Assembly (NCBI RefSeq): GCF_022808595.1
Contig: NZ_JAKUCN010000006.1
Span: 1 to 64,000 of the forward strand
From: Microvirga solisilvae
GTDB lineage: Bacteria; Pseudomonadota; Alphaproteobacteria; Rhizobiales; Beijerinckiaceae
Reading direction: 5' to 3'
DNA length: 64,000 nucleotides
Below the pieces are notes generated by a model. That model had not been told where the DNA came from, did not search any database, and worked only from the letters and a program-made list of their open reading frames with translations. Every line of letters begins with the position of its first letter. Positions within the stretch are counted from its first letter, which is position 1. Below are positions 8,855 to 19,400 of the stretch, piece by piece. The translations under genes and the position numbers were made by a program.

Positions 8855-9732
8855 GATTAGGCCTTCACTCCTATTTGAGAGCGCCTATCGAGTGATTGCG
8901 GACGCTTCTCTATGGCAAACGATGTGAAGCAGCGCGCATTCTTCGAAACTTTGCGTGGCGGTTGAGCTATGGACTGAAGTCACTTTGCCGATCTGATTTG
9001 GCTGACTGTCAGCCGTCTATGCAAACAGATCATGACCCTTCTGCATTGACTTAATTGAGGGACTTTTCCCATCAACATCCTTGGCATGCCTGCCTCGGAC
9101 ATTGATGAAATATCCAACGGAGAATAGCGAATACATATGTGAGGACATAGAGAGAATTGGTGGTAACCTCATCGCTAACTGTACTGCTCCAGATCTCCAT
9201 TGATGTTAAAAGGATCTGGCCTCGGGGAGAGCGATTCATGCGCACTACACGCGTTTAAGATCCGCCTTCATTAGATCGGGAATGGCTTCCAACTCCGCGA
9301 AATCAACCGATTAAAATTTAGAAGGCGCCACGGGATCAGACATCGCATTCATCCGCTACTGAGAAGCTATGCGAGGCCCTCAAAAAATCGCATTCTGAGA
9401 AACCATTCGGATCGTTCGCTTCTGCATATTTTGACATCTCATTGAATGCTCTTGTCGAAGAAAAGTCTCGGGCCCTTCAGAGTATCCATTATCCTGAGTG
9501 GGGTGGCTAGAATAGCAATCCTTACGGCGTAATCCAAAATAAAGACTCATCCCAAGCCAATATGCCAAGTATATTAGGCCTCTCTCCCGAGAGGGGGCTG
9601 GAACGTATTCTCTCGATCGTTCGAGTGCGCTTGCTTGTCTCAGCGGACGAGTGTCGAAAACAACAGGATTCCGGACATTTGAGAACTGCGCTAACTTGAT
9701 GCTAGCGCCTATAAGAATAGGATGAAATACGC
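8855..9732. other. 878-bp AT-rich intergenic region between divergent EPS genes
   Basis: No protein-coding frame with sensible composition was recognised. The one minus-strand frame in its right part runs into the next gene antisense and looks like a shadow. A CCTCTC/GAGAGG hairpin with a 4-nt loop lies near 9580. The region should contain promoters for the sugar-transferase operon (left) and the glycosyltransferase (right), but no sigma-70 pair stood out. Its length and lower GC suggest decayed or acquired DNA. Confidence 0.4.
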
Positions 9733-10587
9733 TTGCAGGAAAAGTTGAAAGTCTATGACAATGGCATAGTGTTTCTGTCCCTGGCGCGAAACTGTGCCAA
9801 GTTCCTACCGAAACTCTTTGCTCTATTAGAAAAGACGGCATCGCAAGGTATTCAAGTTGCCGCCGTGGTTGGGGAGAATGGTTCGACCGATGGTACAGGC
9901 GATTGCCTGAAGAGCAGACAACTGCAGAGCCGTGATGTCGTCCATGTCGATACGTCATTCATGAGCAGCATGCCATCACGCCTTCGCCGTATGGCGGAGG
10001 GGAGAGAAATGTTGCTTCGCTATGCAGCAGAGCGATTTCCTGATGTTAAGTACGTCTGCGTGATTGATGTCGACAATGTACTTGCAACCAACCTTTCCTC
10101 CGAAATGCTCCTTGAGACCGCAGATCAAATTTACGCCAAAAGAAACATTTTCGGAGTGTCGGCCACATCAGCTCCTTACTACTACGATATCTCTGCGCTT
10201 CGCTGCAGCGCTTTCTTCGAGAAGAACATATATCCAGAGATCATGAGCGCTAAAGGCAACATGCTTGGATATTATAAATTTATGCGGGACAATTTGTTCA
10301 AAGTGCAAAGAGAGTTCACGAGATCACATGTGAGGCTCTGTGAATCGGCTTTCAACGGGCTCTGTGTCTATCGCCCGTCGGATTATTTTTCATCGTCATA
10401 CATCGGCGAAGATCAAGATGATGTCTGCGAGCATGTGATCCTAAATCAGCGTATCGCTAACTCAACGGGTGAGAAGATATTGGTCGATAATCGGCTGATC
10501 CTCGCAATGCCGCCCGAACATGGGCCTCAAAGTTTTGCTTCTTTCATGGGGCGGAGAGCGCTCAAAGTCAGCGGCATGCTGGGATAG
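9733..10587 (+). CDS. Putative GT-A fold glycosyltransferase (CAP59-like)
   Basis: A 284-residue protein with a nucleotide-sugar-binding pattern: an N-terminal beta strand (GIVFLSLARNCAKFLP), VVGENGSTDGTGDCL resembling the GT-A first half, and VCVIDVDNVLATNL as the likely DxD-type metal site. The overall pattern resembles the CAP59/GT69-like mannosyltransferase group, but the family was judged by eye. There is no membrane segment. The start is uncertain: TTG at 9733 has AGGA 10 nt upstream, and TTG at 9745 has AGGAAAAG immediately upstream. It is transcribed alone between two minus-strand operons. Confidence 0.6.
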   Translation: MQEKLKVYDNGIVFLSLARNCAKFLPKLFALLEKTASQGIQVAAVVGENGSTDGTGDCLKSRQLQSRDVVHVDTSFMSSMPSRLRRMAEGREMLLRYAAERFPDVKYVCVIDVDNVLATNLSSEMLLETADQIYAKRNIFGVSATSAPYYYDISALRCSAFFEKNIYPEIMSAKGNMLGYYKFMRDNLFKVQREFTRSHVRLCESAFNGLCVYRPSDYFSSSYIGEDQDDVCEHVILNQRIANSTGEKILVDNRLILAMPPEHGPQSFASFMGRRALKVSGMLG

Positions 10588-10621
10588 GTGGCCGTATCTG
10601 GAGGGATTGTCCGCGGCTATA

Positions 10622-12013
10622 TTATTGGCTCAGTTCTCGTTGACCTGGATAAATTGCCCAAATCCCGAAAGGACTCTGGCCGTAAGCGCGATAGATAATG
10701 GATCCGCCGATTCCAATCCCGATCAATGTCCAGAACCAGATCCCGAGCATAGGGCCTTCGAGAGCGACGTCGAAGCTCGCATTGATGACGATCGCTGTTA
10801 CATAGGATGTCACGAAGACGAAAAAACCTGCCCATGCATTGTCCCTGCATACTCGCGCAAGGTAGATATTTCTCATCATCATCAGAAACCAGCTCGATCC
10901 AAGCAGGAACCAGAGTGTGAGTCCTGGGATGCCGGCTCTGGCGAGGACAGTCATATGGGCATTATGGGGACTCCTTAACGGCGGCGCCCCATCGCTACTG
11001 TCGGCATAATATCCGTCAGCTTCGGAGAGATTGACCCCGAAGCCCTTGCCGGACCAGAAGTACGGGCCATGAAATGTGTAATCCCTGATGTCGCTCCACC
11101 AGCGGAGACGCCATAGCTTATTGTCATCCAGGTTGCCCTCATCGGATGAAACCAGGATGCTTGTGAGATTCTCGACGATCTGCCTGGCGCTGAGGGAACG
11201 GTCGCCTTCGTTCGATCCGAAATCCACCTTGAGGTCGAGCGCGAAGGCAAGTGTCATGGCAAGAGCGCCGGCCATGAGAATCCTCAGAATGACCCGTACT
11301 TTATTCATGAGGACCGCAGCTAGGATGACAGCGCTCAGGAACGCAAGCGTGCCGCCGCGGCTTTGAGTGGCGATAAGAGCGATACCGAGAACAAGGATGA
11401 CAATCCATATCTTGCTTACACGCAGGAAGCCTACGATCGCGAGACTGGCAGCCCCTGCAAGGTGAACGGCAATCTCCCCTGGGCGAACTTCTAGAACGCG
11501 AAAATTTCCCTCGATGGGCCAAGAGACAACGCTGCGCCCGTTAATTCTGGTAATATAGTATGCAATCACTGCGATAGGGCAGAATATGAATAGCAGTCTC
11601 GCCAAGCTTCGTGTGATCGCGAGCAGCCGCACCGGTTGCTCAACAACAAGCGCGATTAGGATGAATGAGAACAGGCCATAGGTAATGACGACGCTGTCCC
11701 GAAGGGCATTGAAGCCATGAATCTTTATGTACGGCAGCGTTTGAATCGTGACCCATGTGAGCAACGAAAGGAGGATTACGCTGGGGATGGTCGTCAGAAC
11801 TGCTAGCCAGCACCCACTGAGAAGAAAGGCAACCAATCCAAGAACCAAAACAAACTCGCCTGCATATAAAGGTGGAAGGCCAACATACGCAAATCCTCGC
11901 CCGGAGAATGCATAGGCTGCCAAGGCGAAGACGAGCATGCGGAGATAGTAATCGTTAAACGAATTGAGAAACGAGGCTTCATAAGTTGGCTGATACGTGT
12001 TTGAAACTCGCAA
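10622..12013 (-). CDS. O-antigen ligase/polymerase family protein (Wzy-like)
   Basis: A 463-residue polytopic membrane protein with about ten to twelve hydrophobic helices. A large periplasmic loop between about residues 255 and 335 is followed by SPHNAHMTVLARAGIPGLTLWFLL, the His-containing signature of the Wzy_C/O-antigen ligase domain. It should polymerise undecaprenyl-linked repeat units in the periplasm. It is last in the minus-strand operon uxs-like, flippase, polymerase, and follows the flippase by 64 bp. Confidence 0.85.
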   Translation of the reverse strand: MRVSNTYQPTYEASFLNSFNDYYLRMLVFALAAYAFSGRGFAYVGLPPLYAGEFVLVLGLVAFLLSGCWLAVLTTIPSVILLSLLTWVTIQTLPYIKIHGFNALRDSVVITYGLFSFILIALVVEQPVRLLAITRSLARLLFIFCPIAVIAYYITRINGRSVVSWPIEGNFRVLEVRPGEIAVHLAGAASLAIVGFLRVSKIWIVILVLGIALIATQSRGGTLAFLSAVILAAVLMNKVRVILRILMAGALAMTLAFALDLKVDFGSNEGDRSLSARQIVENLTSILVSSDEGNLDDNKLWRLRWWSDIRDYTFHGPYFWSGKGFGVNLSEADGYYADSSDGAPPLRSPHNAHMTVLARAGIPGLTLWFLLGSSWFLMMMRNIYLARVCRDNAWAGFFVFVTSYVTAIVINASFDVALEGPMLGIWFWTLIGIGIGGSIIYRAYGQSPFGIWAIYPGQRELSQ

Positions 12014-12077
12014 AGATAAGACTCCAAATCGGCCGATACTGATGATTGCCTTGGTTGGGACGCTGCCTTTTTGAGGA

Positions 12078-13373
12078 TCAGCTTCCTGCGGAGTGCCCTA
12101 TGCCGACGGTATTATCTGCCATTTTCTGCCGAGCATCGTTTTCTGATACGGGCTTCGAAACAAGATGAAAGATCTGGCGGTAGACCAGGATCGATCGAGA
12201 TAGGTTCGTGATGACCAATGCCAAACAGCTGCCAATCAACCCATAGAGAGGCACTAGGAGAGCAGCTGCAACAATGGCGATAAATGTTCCGACTATCTCT
12301 ATGTGATGGACTTGGTAGCCTGCGTCGGCACCAAAGAGAAACGCACTGCCTGCCAATGTTGCGTAGTTGAGCGCGGTTGCAATCGCCAGAAGACGGATGG
12401 CATCGCCGAGTTGCAGATAATGCGGCTCTCCACCATAGGCCAAAGCGAGAATTGATTCCGGCATGTAGAGTAAGGTGACGAGAAGTAAGAGGATCGGAGG
12501 AGAGCCGAATAGGATCAGCGGATAAGCAGCCCGCCATGCTTCAACCATACCTCGCTCTGATGCTCGCGCCGTGGTTTGGGGTATGACGTTGGCCAATCCT
12601 GCCATGATTGGGTTGCTAACATTTGTGATGTTGAGAGACGCTTGCAGGCCTGCTGTCGCTGAAGGCCCAGACGTGATAGCGAGCAAGAATGGGAGAATTT
12701 GCTCTTGAACTCTTGATGCGACATTGCTCGTAAATGACCATTTCCCGAGATGCCAAAATTCTCCTGCGACTTTGCGGAGTTGAAGAGAGCCGGACCAGGA
12801 TACGGCACCCTGGATCAACTGAACGATAATCGCTAGGCAGGATGTGAGGGCCATTGCATAGAAAGCGATCTCAAGCGACACCTCAAAGCGGCCGGTGAGA
12901 TAGATAAGCAGAATGCATGGTCCAATGTAGCTGATGATATCTCCAATCAGTGCGGCGCTATATCGAAACTGAGTAAACAGACTGCGCCTTAGGGTTTCCT
13001 GAATTTGTCTGGCCATGTAGAAAGCGGGAGCGCAAAAGACCAGCCGATAATCTAAGAAAGTGTTGGCGAAAGTTGCCAGCACGAGCGCCATGACGATGGC
13101 AAGAACTGTCCCAAGGATGACGGCGTTCAGGATTATCGCCATACGCTCTTCGCCGTCGGCAGCTCCACCCCGTACGGACAGCGGATAAAAGACGAGGGAG
13201 CCGCTCACCGTTTGCACCAGAAAGATGGCGCCGAAGAGGATGGTGAACAGCCCATAATCATGAGGCGACAGATGCCTGGCCAGGATGATGTTGACCAGGA
13301 AAGTTCCTAGACTGACAGTTGCCTGGTCGACCAAGGACCACGATGCTGAATGAAAGCGTCTCAAGTTCAGCAT
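12078..13373 (-). CDS. Oligosaccharide flippase family protein (Wzx-like, MOP superfamily)
   Basis: A 431-residue integral membrane protein with about twelve predicted helices. It has the N-terminal ATVSLGTFLVNIILARHLSPHDYGLF pattern (quoted in two halves of the first helix) typical of polysaccharide flippases. It moves lipid-linked repeat units to the periplasmic face. It lies between the UDP-sugar decarboxylase and the polymerase, as expected for a Wzx/Wzy pathway. Confidence 0.87.
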   Translation of the reverse strand: MLNLRRFHSASWSLVDQATVSLGTFLVNIILARHLSPHDYGLFTILFGAIFLVQTVSGSLVFYPLSVRGGAADGEERMAIILNAVILGTVLAIVMALVLATFANTFLDYRLVFCAPAFYMARQIQETLRRSLFTQFRYSAALIGDIISYIGPCILLIYLTGRFEVSLEIAFYAMALTSCLAIIVQLIQGAVSWSGSLQLRKVAGEFWHLGKWSFTSNVASRVQEQILPFLLAITSGPSATAGLQASLNITNVSNPIMAGLANVIPQTTARASERGMVEAWRAAYPLILFGSPPILLLLVTLLYMPESILALAYGGEPHYLQLGDAIRLLAIATALNYATLAGSAFLFGADAGYQVHHIEIVGTFIAIVAAALLVPLYGLIGSCLALVITNLSRSILVYRQIFHLVSKPVSENDARQKMADNTVGIGHSAGS

Positions 13374-13415
13374 GCGCCAACGGCTCCAGCCTAACTTTCA
13401 GTATAGGAGAGTTCC

Positions 13416-14402
13416 TTAAGCCAGAACGGCCTCTGGCTTGCGGAGCTGCCGCACGACATCTTCCTCACGAGACAGGAGTTTGTCGAAATACTCAATCGTT
13501 CGTCCGAGACCGGTTTTCAGGTCAACGGTCGGCTCCCATTTGAGAAGATTCCGAGCTCGTGTAATATCAGGGCAACGCTGCCTAGGGTCATCTTGAGGCA
13601 GGGGGCGGCTGACAATCTCGGATCTGGAACCAGTCAGTTCGATGATGATTTCAGCTAGTTCCCCAACCGTTGTCTCAACCGGATTTCCGAGATTGACCGC
13701 GCCATCAACTCCGTCCGTGTTCATAAGGCGCAGCAAGCCGTCGACGAGATCGTCAACGTAGCAGAACGATCTTGTTTGCTGGCCATTGCCGAAAACGGTG
13801 ATTGGCTCATTCCGCAGGGCCTGGACGATGAAGTTCGAGACAACTCGTCCGTCCTCAGGATGCATATGAGGACCATAAGTATTGAAAATTCTGGCAACTC
13901 GGATGGCCATGTTGTGCTGGCGTTGATAGTCAAAGAAAAGCGTCTCTGCACACCGCTTTCCTTCATCGTAACATGCGCGAGGGCCGGTAATATTCACGTG
14001 GCCGCGGTAACTCTCCGGCTGCGGATGAATGTCGGGGTCGCCATAAACCTCGCTTGTCGAGCTTTGCAAGATTCGAGCGCGCAAGCGCTTCGCCAGACCG
14101 AGCATATTAATTGCGCCCATAACGCTTGTCTTCGTGGTTTGGACAGGATCATGCTGGTAATGAACGGGAGAGGCGGGGCACGCAAGGTTGTAAATCTCGT
14201 CCACTTCAACATAGAGCGGGAACGTGATGTCATGCCGCATCAGCTCGAATTTTGAATCCGAGATAAGGGGCTGAATATTTGCTCGAGACCCGGTGAAGAA
14301 GTTATCGACGCAGAGAACTTCATGTCCTTGTTTCAGAAGCCTTTGGCAGACATGAGAGCCGACAAAGCCCGCGCCGCCCGTAACCAGAATTCTCTTGCTC
14401 AT
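13416..14402 (-). CDS. UDP-glucuronate decarboxylase (UDP-xylose synthase)-like SDR
   Basis: An extended SDR starting [18 protein letters not shown], with [30 protein letters not shown], the catalytic Y-x3-K in [11 protein letters not shown] and [18 protein letters not shown]. These are close to consensus for UDP-glucuronic acid decarboxylase, which makes UDP-xylose by way of a 4-keto intermediate. The polymer therefore probably contains xylose or a derivative. An in-frame start 17 codons upstream (14453) is open, but the family begins at [10 protein letters not shown], so 14402 is chosen. The ribosome site is weak for both. Confidence 0.85.
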   Translation of the reverse strand: MSKRILVTGGAGFVGSHVCQRLLKQGHEVLCVDNFFTGSRANIQPLISDSKFELMRHDITFPLYVEVDEIYNLACPASPVHYQHDPVQTTKTSVMGAINMLGLAKRLRARILQSSTSEVYGDPDIHPQPESYRGHVNITGPRACYDEGKRCAETLFFDYQRQHNMAIRVARIFNTYGPHMHPEDGRVVSNFIVQALRNEPITVFGNGQQTRSFCYVDDLVDGLLRLMNTDGVDGAVNLGNPVETTVGELAEIIIELTGSRSEIVSRPLPQDDPRQRCPDITRARNLLKWEPTVDLKTGLGRTIEYFDKLLSREEDVVRQLRKPEAVLA

Positions 14403-14678
14403 ACCTATGGTCCCCATTGAGTTGCTGGTCATGATATGTGAACATGGAGACATACAGTTCGGATCTACTCAATGACACTTAAGAGGAATCCGAATGCGCA
14501 GGCGGGATTCCTAGGTACTCCCGAGGTACATTCTTTTTCTATGGCCTACAGGCGCTAGCCAGAGCGAATTCAGCTAGGCACAAATCATGTTGACGCTCTG
14601 ATAGATTTTTGAGTGTCATTTGCTCAGCTTCTTTAAGAGCTTTGTCTGTCTTTCCTCAGCTGGTGAGGGATATTCTTA

Positions 14679-14694
14679 GCAGATAGCTATCTGC
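14679..14694. promoter_or_regulatory. Perfect 16-bp palindrome, candidate operator
   Basis: GCAGATAGCTATCTGC is an exact palindrome without spacer. It lies 277 bp upstream of the uxs-like start and 231 bp upstream of the GT4 start. A perfect even palindrome of this size in an intergenic region is the form expected of a dimeric regulator's site. The regulator is unknown, and no second copy was noticed. Confidence 0.4.
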
Positions 14695-14738
14695 CCAGAA
14701 TGTTTTTCCTACTAGAAAATCTGCTGATTCGAATTGAG

Positions 14739-14765
14739 CCGTCTAGTTGAGTGCTCACTAGACGG
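14739..14765. promoter_or_regulatory. Hairpin / inverted repeat, 9 perfect pairs plus 3 beyond a bulge
   Basis: CCGTCTAGT at 14739-14747 pairs with ACTAGACGG at 14757-14765. GAG and CTC extend the stem inward past a single bulged base. No T-run follows, so it is not an intrinsic terminator. It is 45 bp from the 16-bp palindrome and may belong to the same control region or to a leader transcript. Confidence 0.35.
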
Positions 14766-14924
14766 ACGGCGCATGTCGGCCTCTACCAAGTGGGTACTTC
14801 TTTCTTAATATTGCTCTTCCCGCCGCTTCTATTGTTATAAATGTCATGTGCGAGATGCAATTGTATCAGTTAATCAAGACGTTCGTGATCGCTCGTACGA
14901 CTCGATAAAAGTTCAAGTATATGG

Positions 14925-16358
14925 ATGACAACAGTGGTCGTAGAGATTGAGCGAAATGAAGTGCTTCTTCCACGAATTCCCCATGGACGTCGCCTGCGTG
15001 TACTCATCTCAGCTCAAGCCGTTTCTCCAGTCCGTGGTTCAGAGCCTGGACTTGGATGGAACCTGATTTCAAGGCTTGCCCAATGGCATGACGTGACTGT
15101 TCTCTGCTCTCCGAACTCACATAGTGCGGATGAGCAAGCCTATCGCGATGAGATCGAGACGTACTTGGCTCAGCGAGGGCCGATACCCGGCTTAACGTTC
15201 AATTTCATTAAGGCGCCGCTTCTGTGTCTTCTTTTCCAGTATGAAACGGGCATCAGGCGGCGAACAGTCTATTATATTGGGTATAATGCGTGGCAGCGCA
15301 AAGTTTATCAGATCGCTTCGGAACTCCATGCGCAGAAGCCATTCGACATTATTCATCATCTCAATATTACCGGGTATCGGGAGCCAGGATATCTCTGGAA
15401 GCTTTCTGCTCCCTTTGTTTGGGGACCGGTAACAGGTGCGGCGGACATTCCTTTCTCATATTTTCCCCTCATGGGCTGGGGAGATCGGACGTTCTATGCT
15501 GTTCGCAATATGCAGAACATGATCCAAAAACATGCTAATCCCCGTTGCCGAGCTGCCGCGCGAACCGCACGCCATATCTGGGCAGTTGGCAAAGAGAGCA
15601 TGGAGCTGATCAATGGGACTTGGGGATACTCGGCCGAGAACTTCATTGAGTCGGGAGCGGTCATTCGCAACGACGTTATGCCACGTCAGTTCGATGGGAA
15701 ACGCCCGCTAAAGCTCGTCTGGAGCGGTCAGCACATAGGTCGTAAAGCTCTGCCTATTTTGCTGCATGCCTTGGAGAAGATTAAGCGAGATCAAGAGGGA
15801 CTTGAAGCCAGCTCTCCTGTTAATCTTACGATTCTGGGGGAGGGGCCTGAAACGTCGAGATGGAAGGAGATAGCGCAAAAATTGGGTGTTGCGGATCAGG
15901 TTCAATGGGCAGGCCAGATGTCTCATGAGGCAGCCTTGCGAGAGGTTTCTCAGAGTGATCTTCTAGTTCACACCAGCGTCCAGGAGGGGACCCCGCATGT
16001 TGTTCTTGAGGCCTTGTCGCTTGGCGTTCCGGTTCTCTGTCACAATGCCTGCGGAATGAGCGTTGCGGTTAACGAATCCTGCGGGGTAAAGATCGATATG
16101 CTGAGCCCTGAAGCCAGCATATCCGGCTTTGCCGATGCTATTCAGGGCTTTCTGTCTGATCCTGATAAAGTGCAGCGCATGTCTGCTGGCGCGATTTCCC
16201 GAGCAAAGGAACTAAGCTGGGACAGCAAGGCTTGGCAGATCTCGCAACAATACTGGCGTATCGCGGGGAGCAGCGATGCAGCGCTTTCACTCAATGAAGG
16301 CAGCGTGGCTTTCGCAGGATTGAGCGGCCCTTTCGTCATGGATGGTATATCCCGCTAA
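14925..16358 (+). CDS. GT4-family glycosyltransferase (GT-B fold)
   Basis: A 477-residue GT-B enzyme. The N-terminal acceptor domain starts LRVLISAQAVSPVRGSEPGLGWN, and a linker and donor domain follow (PLKLVWSGQHIGRKALPILLHALEKI, INLTILGEGPE-like). The family E-x7-E signature is seen in TSVQEGTPHVVLEAL, where the glutamates bind the nucleotide-sugar. It probably adds an inner sugar of the repeat unit on the cytoplasmic side. It is monocistronic and convergent with the carrier-fusion gene at 16484. The ATG at 14925 has only a weak ribosome site. Confidence 0.88.
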   Translation: MTTVVVEIERNEVLLPRIPHGRRLRVLISAQAVSPVRGSEPGLGWNLISRLAQWHDVTVLCSPNSHSADEQAYRDEIETYLAQRGPIPGLTFNFIKAPLLCLLFQYETGIRRRTVYYIGYNAWQRKVYQIASELHAQKPFDIIHHLNITGYREPGYLWKLSAPFVWGPVTGAADIPFSYFPLMGWGDRTFYAVRNMQNMIQKHANPRCRAAARTARHIWAVGKESMELINGTWGYSAENFIESGAVIRNDVMPRQFDGKRPLKLVWSGQHIGRKALPILLHALEKIKRDQEGLEASSPVNLTILGEGPETSRWKEIAQKLGVADQVQWAGQMSHEAALREVSQSDLLVHTSVQEGTPHVVLEALSLGVPVLCHNACGMSVAVNESCGVKIDMLSPEASISGFADAIQGFLSDPDKVQRMSAGAISRAKELSWDSKAWQISQQYWRIAGSSDAALSLNEGSVAFAGLSGPFVMDGISR

Positions 16359-16483
16359 AAGACCATAGCTCGAATAAACGAAAATCAGATTTCAGGGCGT
16401 GAGACTTAAAGCTCCGAGAGTTTGCGATGATTGGTATCGTACTCGCGTTCAGCGATTAGAACGAGCTTCGATCTGGGAATAAT

Positions 16484-19400
16484 TCAACTCACATCATCAA
16501 GAATTTTTGCGAAGCTCTCAGCTACCATTCTGCGATGGTGAGGCTGTCTTAGCATTCCCACGTGATCTCCTGCGACATCGATGATGTCGATCTTGTCGAA
16601 GACTTCGCCCCACCCAAGATCCGGAGGGGCGGTTGTCCGGCTTTGCTCTGAGCGGAACAGGGCCACTTTTCCAGGAAGGCGCATTTTCGCATCTTCACGG
16701 AGCCATTGCCGGAAAGCGTGCATCTGTAGGGAGCCGGCGAGACATCTCGTCAATTCAAACCGCATAGCTGTCGGTAGGAAGCCGAAGTCTGAACGCTTGC
16801 ACAAGCGTAGAACAGGGATCAGCGCGGGATGTATAAGGGACCGTGACAATCTCCATAAAAATCCAGTTCGCATGCGCTCATAGGCTCTAGCGGAATCCGG
16901 TCTGCCGCGGATAACGCTTGTTGAAATATTTGTCACTTTTCTAAATGTACTCAGAGGAGTGCCATCTGCGTACTCGGTATTATAATCCATCTTCTCGGCC
17001 CCATCGCTGATGTTGGTGTCGAGAACGGCGATGAAGGTGATGTTGCGCCCAGATTTGGAGAGGCGCGCAGCCGCGATGGAGGCAATCGCACCCCCAAGGG
17101 AGAAACCGGCAATGCGAATGTCTCCAACAGGAAGAGCAGATACGATTTGCTCTTCTGCCAACGCTGCCAAATCATCAAGCGTCGGGTAGGATTCCAGCAT
17201 ATCCTGCCAGCTCGGATATTTGATGACGACGAAATGAGTTTCCGGGCCAAATTCGGATCGGAACTTGGCCAAGTACGGCGTGTCACCCATCGTTCCAGGA
17301 AAGAGAAAGACAATCTTGCGCCCGTTTGTTTCCTGGAGAGTGGGAGTGGGTGAGCAGATCAGCCTTTCTATGGCTGAGGCGAATTCCCTGGCTGTCATGT
17401 TCATTTGAAGGCAGTCAAGGGACAGGTCTCGGCCAAGGGCTTCCTCCAACTCGAAGGCAAATTGGAGAAGTTTTAGAGAGTCGCCTCCGGATTCGTTCCA
17501 GCGGTCCTGTTCTCCTGCGGGATGGCGCAGCAATCTGCGCCAGAGGCGCTCGACAGTGATGAGAATCTCCACTGCTTTATCGCTTTCTTGAGCGAGGTGC
17601 TCACCCTCGAGATCATCTGCCAGCGCCTCTTCGGCAAGCTTAGCATCCTCCTGCGCTACCTTTTGTCTGATGATTTCCAGGCAGGCGGGATTTCGTAGAG
17701 CTTCCGCGTTGACTGAAAGGGTGCCATTCAGGGCATCCCGCACAGCCCGTTCAGAGCGTTTGCCGCTATAGGTAACTGGAAGCTCTTCGACCTCGGCCAT
17801 CACGGCTGGGACGTAAACAGCAGAAGCCTGTTGAGAGAGTTCACGGCGGATGCGCTGACGCAGTGGGTTGGTCAGGCCCCCTTTTTCATAGGGAACCACA
17901 AGGAGAACCATGCGTGATCGGTCAAGGCCACCGGGCGTCTGTTGTTCGACGACCATGCATTCCTGAATCTCAGAGATGCCCGATAGGATATGATAGATTT
18001 CAGCAGGTCCGATCCGGTTTCCGTTGACGTTCAGAACGCTGTCCGAACGACCATGCATCCGGGCTGTGCCTTCCCGCGTCAGTTCGATCAGGTCGCCATG
18101 CGTCCAGACTCCAGGGTTCTGGCTGAAATACGCTTCATGAAACCGCTTTCCATCAGGATCTCCAAGGAAGCCGAGAGGTCGAGATGGGAAAGGGTTGCAG
18201 CACACCAGGTCCCCCATGCCCACATCGACCAGTTTGCCTGTTAGTTGGGCGGCCTTGACATCGAGGCCCAGGCTTCGGCACTGACTTTCGCCCGCATAAA
18301 CAGGCAGATTGGGATGGCCTAGAACAAAGCATCCGATGATATCTGTCCCACCGGATATCGATTGCAGCGGAATCGTGCCGACATTGGCGTGAAGCCACTC
18401 GTATTCGCTTTCATACAGAATCGATCCGGTCGAAAGAACGGAACGGAGTACACGAGGAGGGGCAGACTGTCTTGGGGAATAGCCTGAATCGTTGCAAAGC
18501 TTGAGATAGGGAGGGCTAGTCCCAAAAATGGTGACATCTTGATCGGCAACGATCTTCCATAAGGTTTCCGCGCCACTGAGTGAGCCATCATAGACCACAA
18601 TTTCAGCCCCGCATGCCAGAGCTGAAAGTTGCCAGTTCCACATCATCCATGACGCGGCCGTGTGGAAGAACAGCTTGTCGCGCAGTGACATATCGTTGTG
18701 AAGGCGATGTTCCTTCACGTGTTCAAGAAGGGTTCCGCCCGCTCCATGTACGATGCATTTCGGCCGGCCTGTGGTACCGGATGAGAAAAGAATGAAGAGA
18801 GGATGATTGAACGGAAAGCGCGTCCAGGTGAATGGTTCATCACTCGTCGAAAGTGAAGGGTCGTCGATACTCCCAATGAAGTCCCGGAGCCGGAAGGCCG
18901 GCAGATCAATACCTTCCGGAACCTCGCCTGAATCGAGAAGGATGAGGTGCTCAAGCGAAGGCAGCCCCTGAATGACATCCTTCAGTGATGGAATGGCTGC
19001 CTTCTGATCGGATGTAAGGAGGTTTGCCAAAAGCACGGAAGGGGAAAGCTGCTGCAGGCGTGACAGGATTGCTGCAGAGCCCATATCGGGAGAAGCCGAT
19101 GAGAAGGTCGCCCCGATCGCTAAAGCCGCCAGAGTGCCGATAGCCAGCTCCGCGTTGTTATGCGCGACAGCGACGATGCGATCTCCAGCCTTGACGCCAA
19201 GGCTCTCCAGCTTTTGTGCGCACCGCACAACCTGATTACGAAGCTGTCTTCTAGTGAGCGTCTCCGAAGGCCGCCTGGCGTGACAAGCGATCAAGGCCGG
19301 CCTGTTTGCAGCCCCCTCGGAATCGATGCGCAACAGGTTCTCTGCGTAGTTCAACTTCAAATCCGGAAAGAAGACCGCGCTTTCGCAAATATCTCCAACG

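Larger units (their letters stand above)
14403..14924. other. Divergent intergenic region with a palindrome and a long hairpin
   Basis: This spacer of about 520 bp separates the uxs-like operon from the GT4 gene. It is AT-rich and without a credible coding frame. Two strong dyads lie in its middle (14679-14694 and 14739-14765, listed separately), suggesting regulatory DNA serving one or both divergent promoters. Confidence 0.45.

Noticed and set aside
9380-9958. 192-codon minus-strand open frame
   Set aside because: Composition is unlike a protein (many Arg, His, Ser, Cys), and it overlaps the start of the plus-strand glycosyltransferase.
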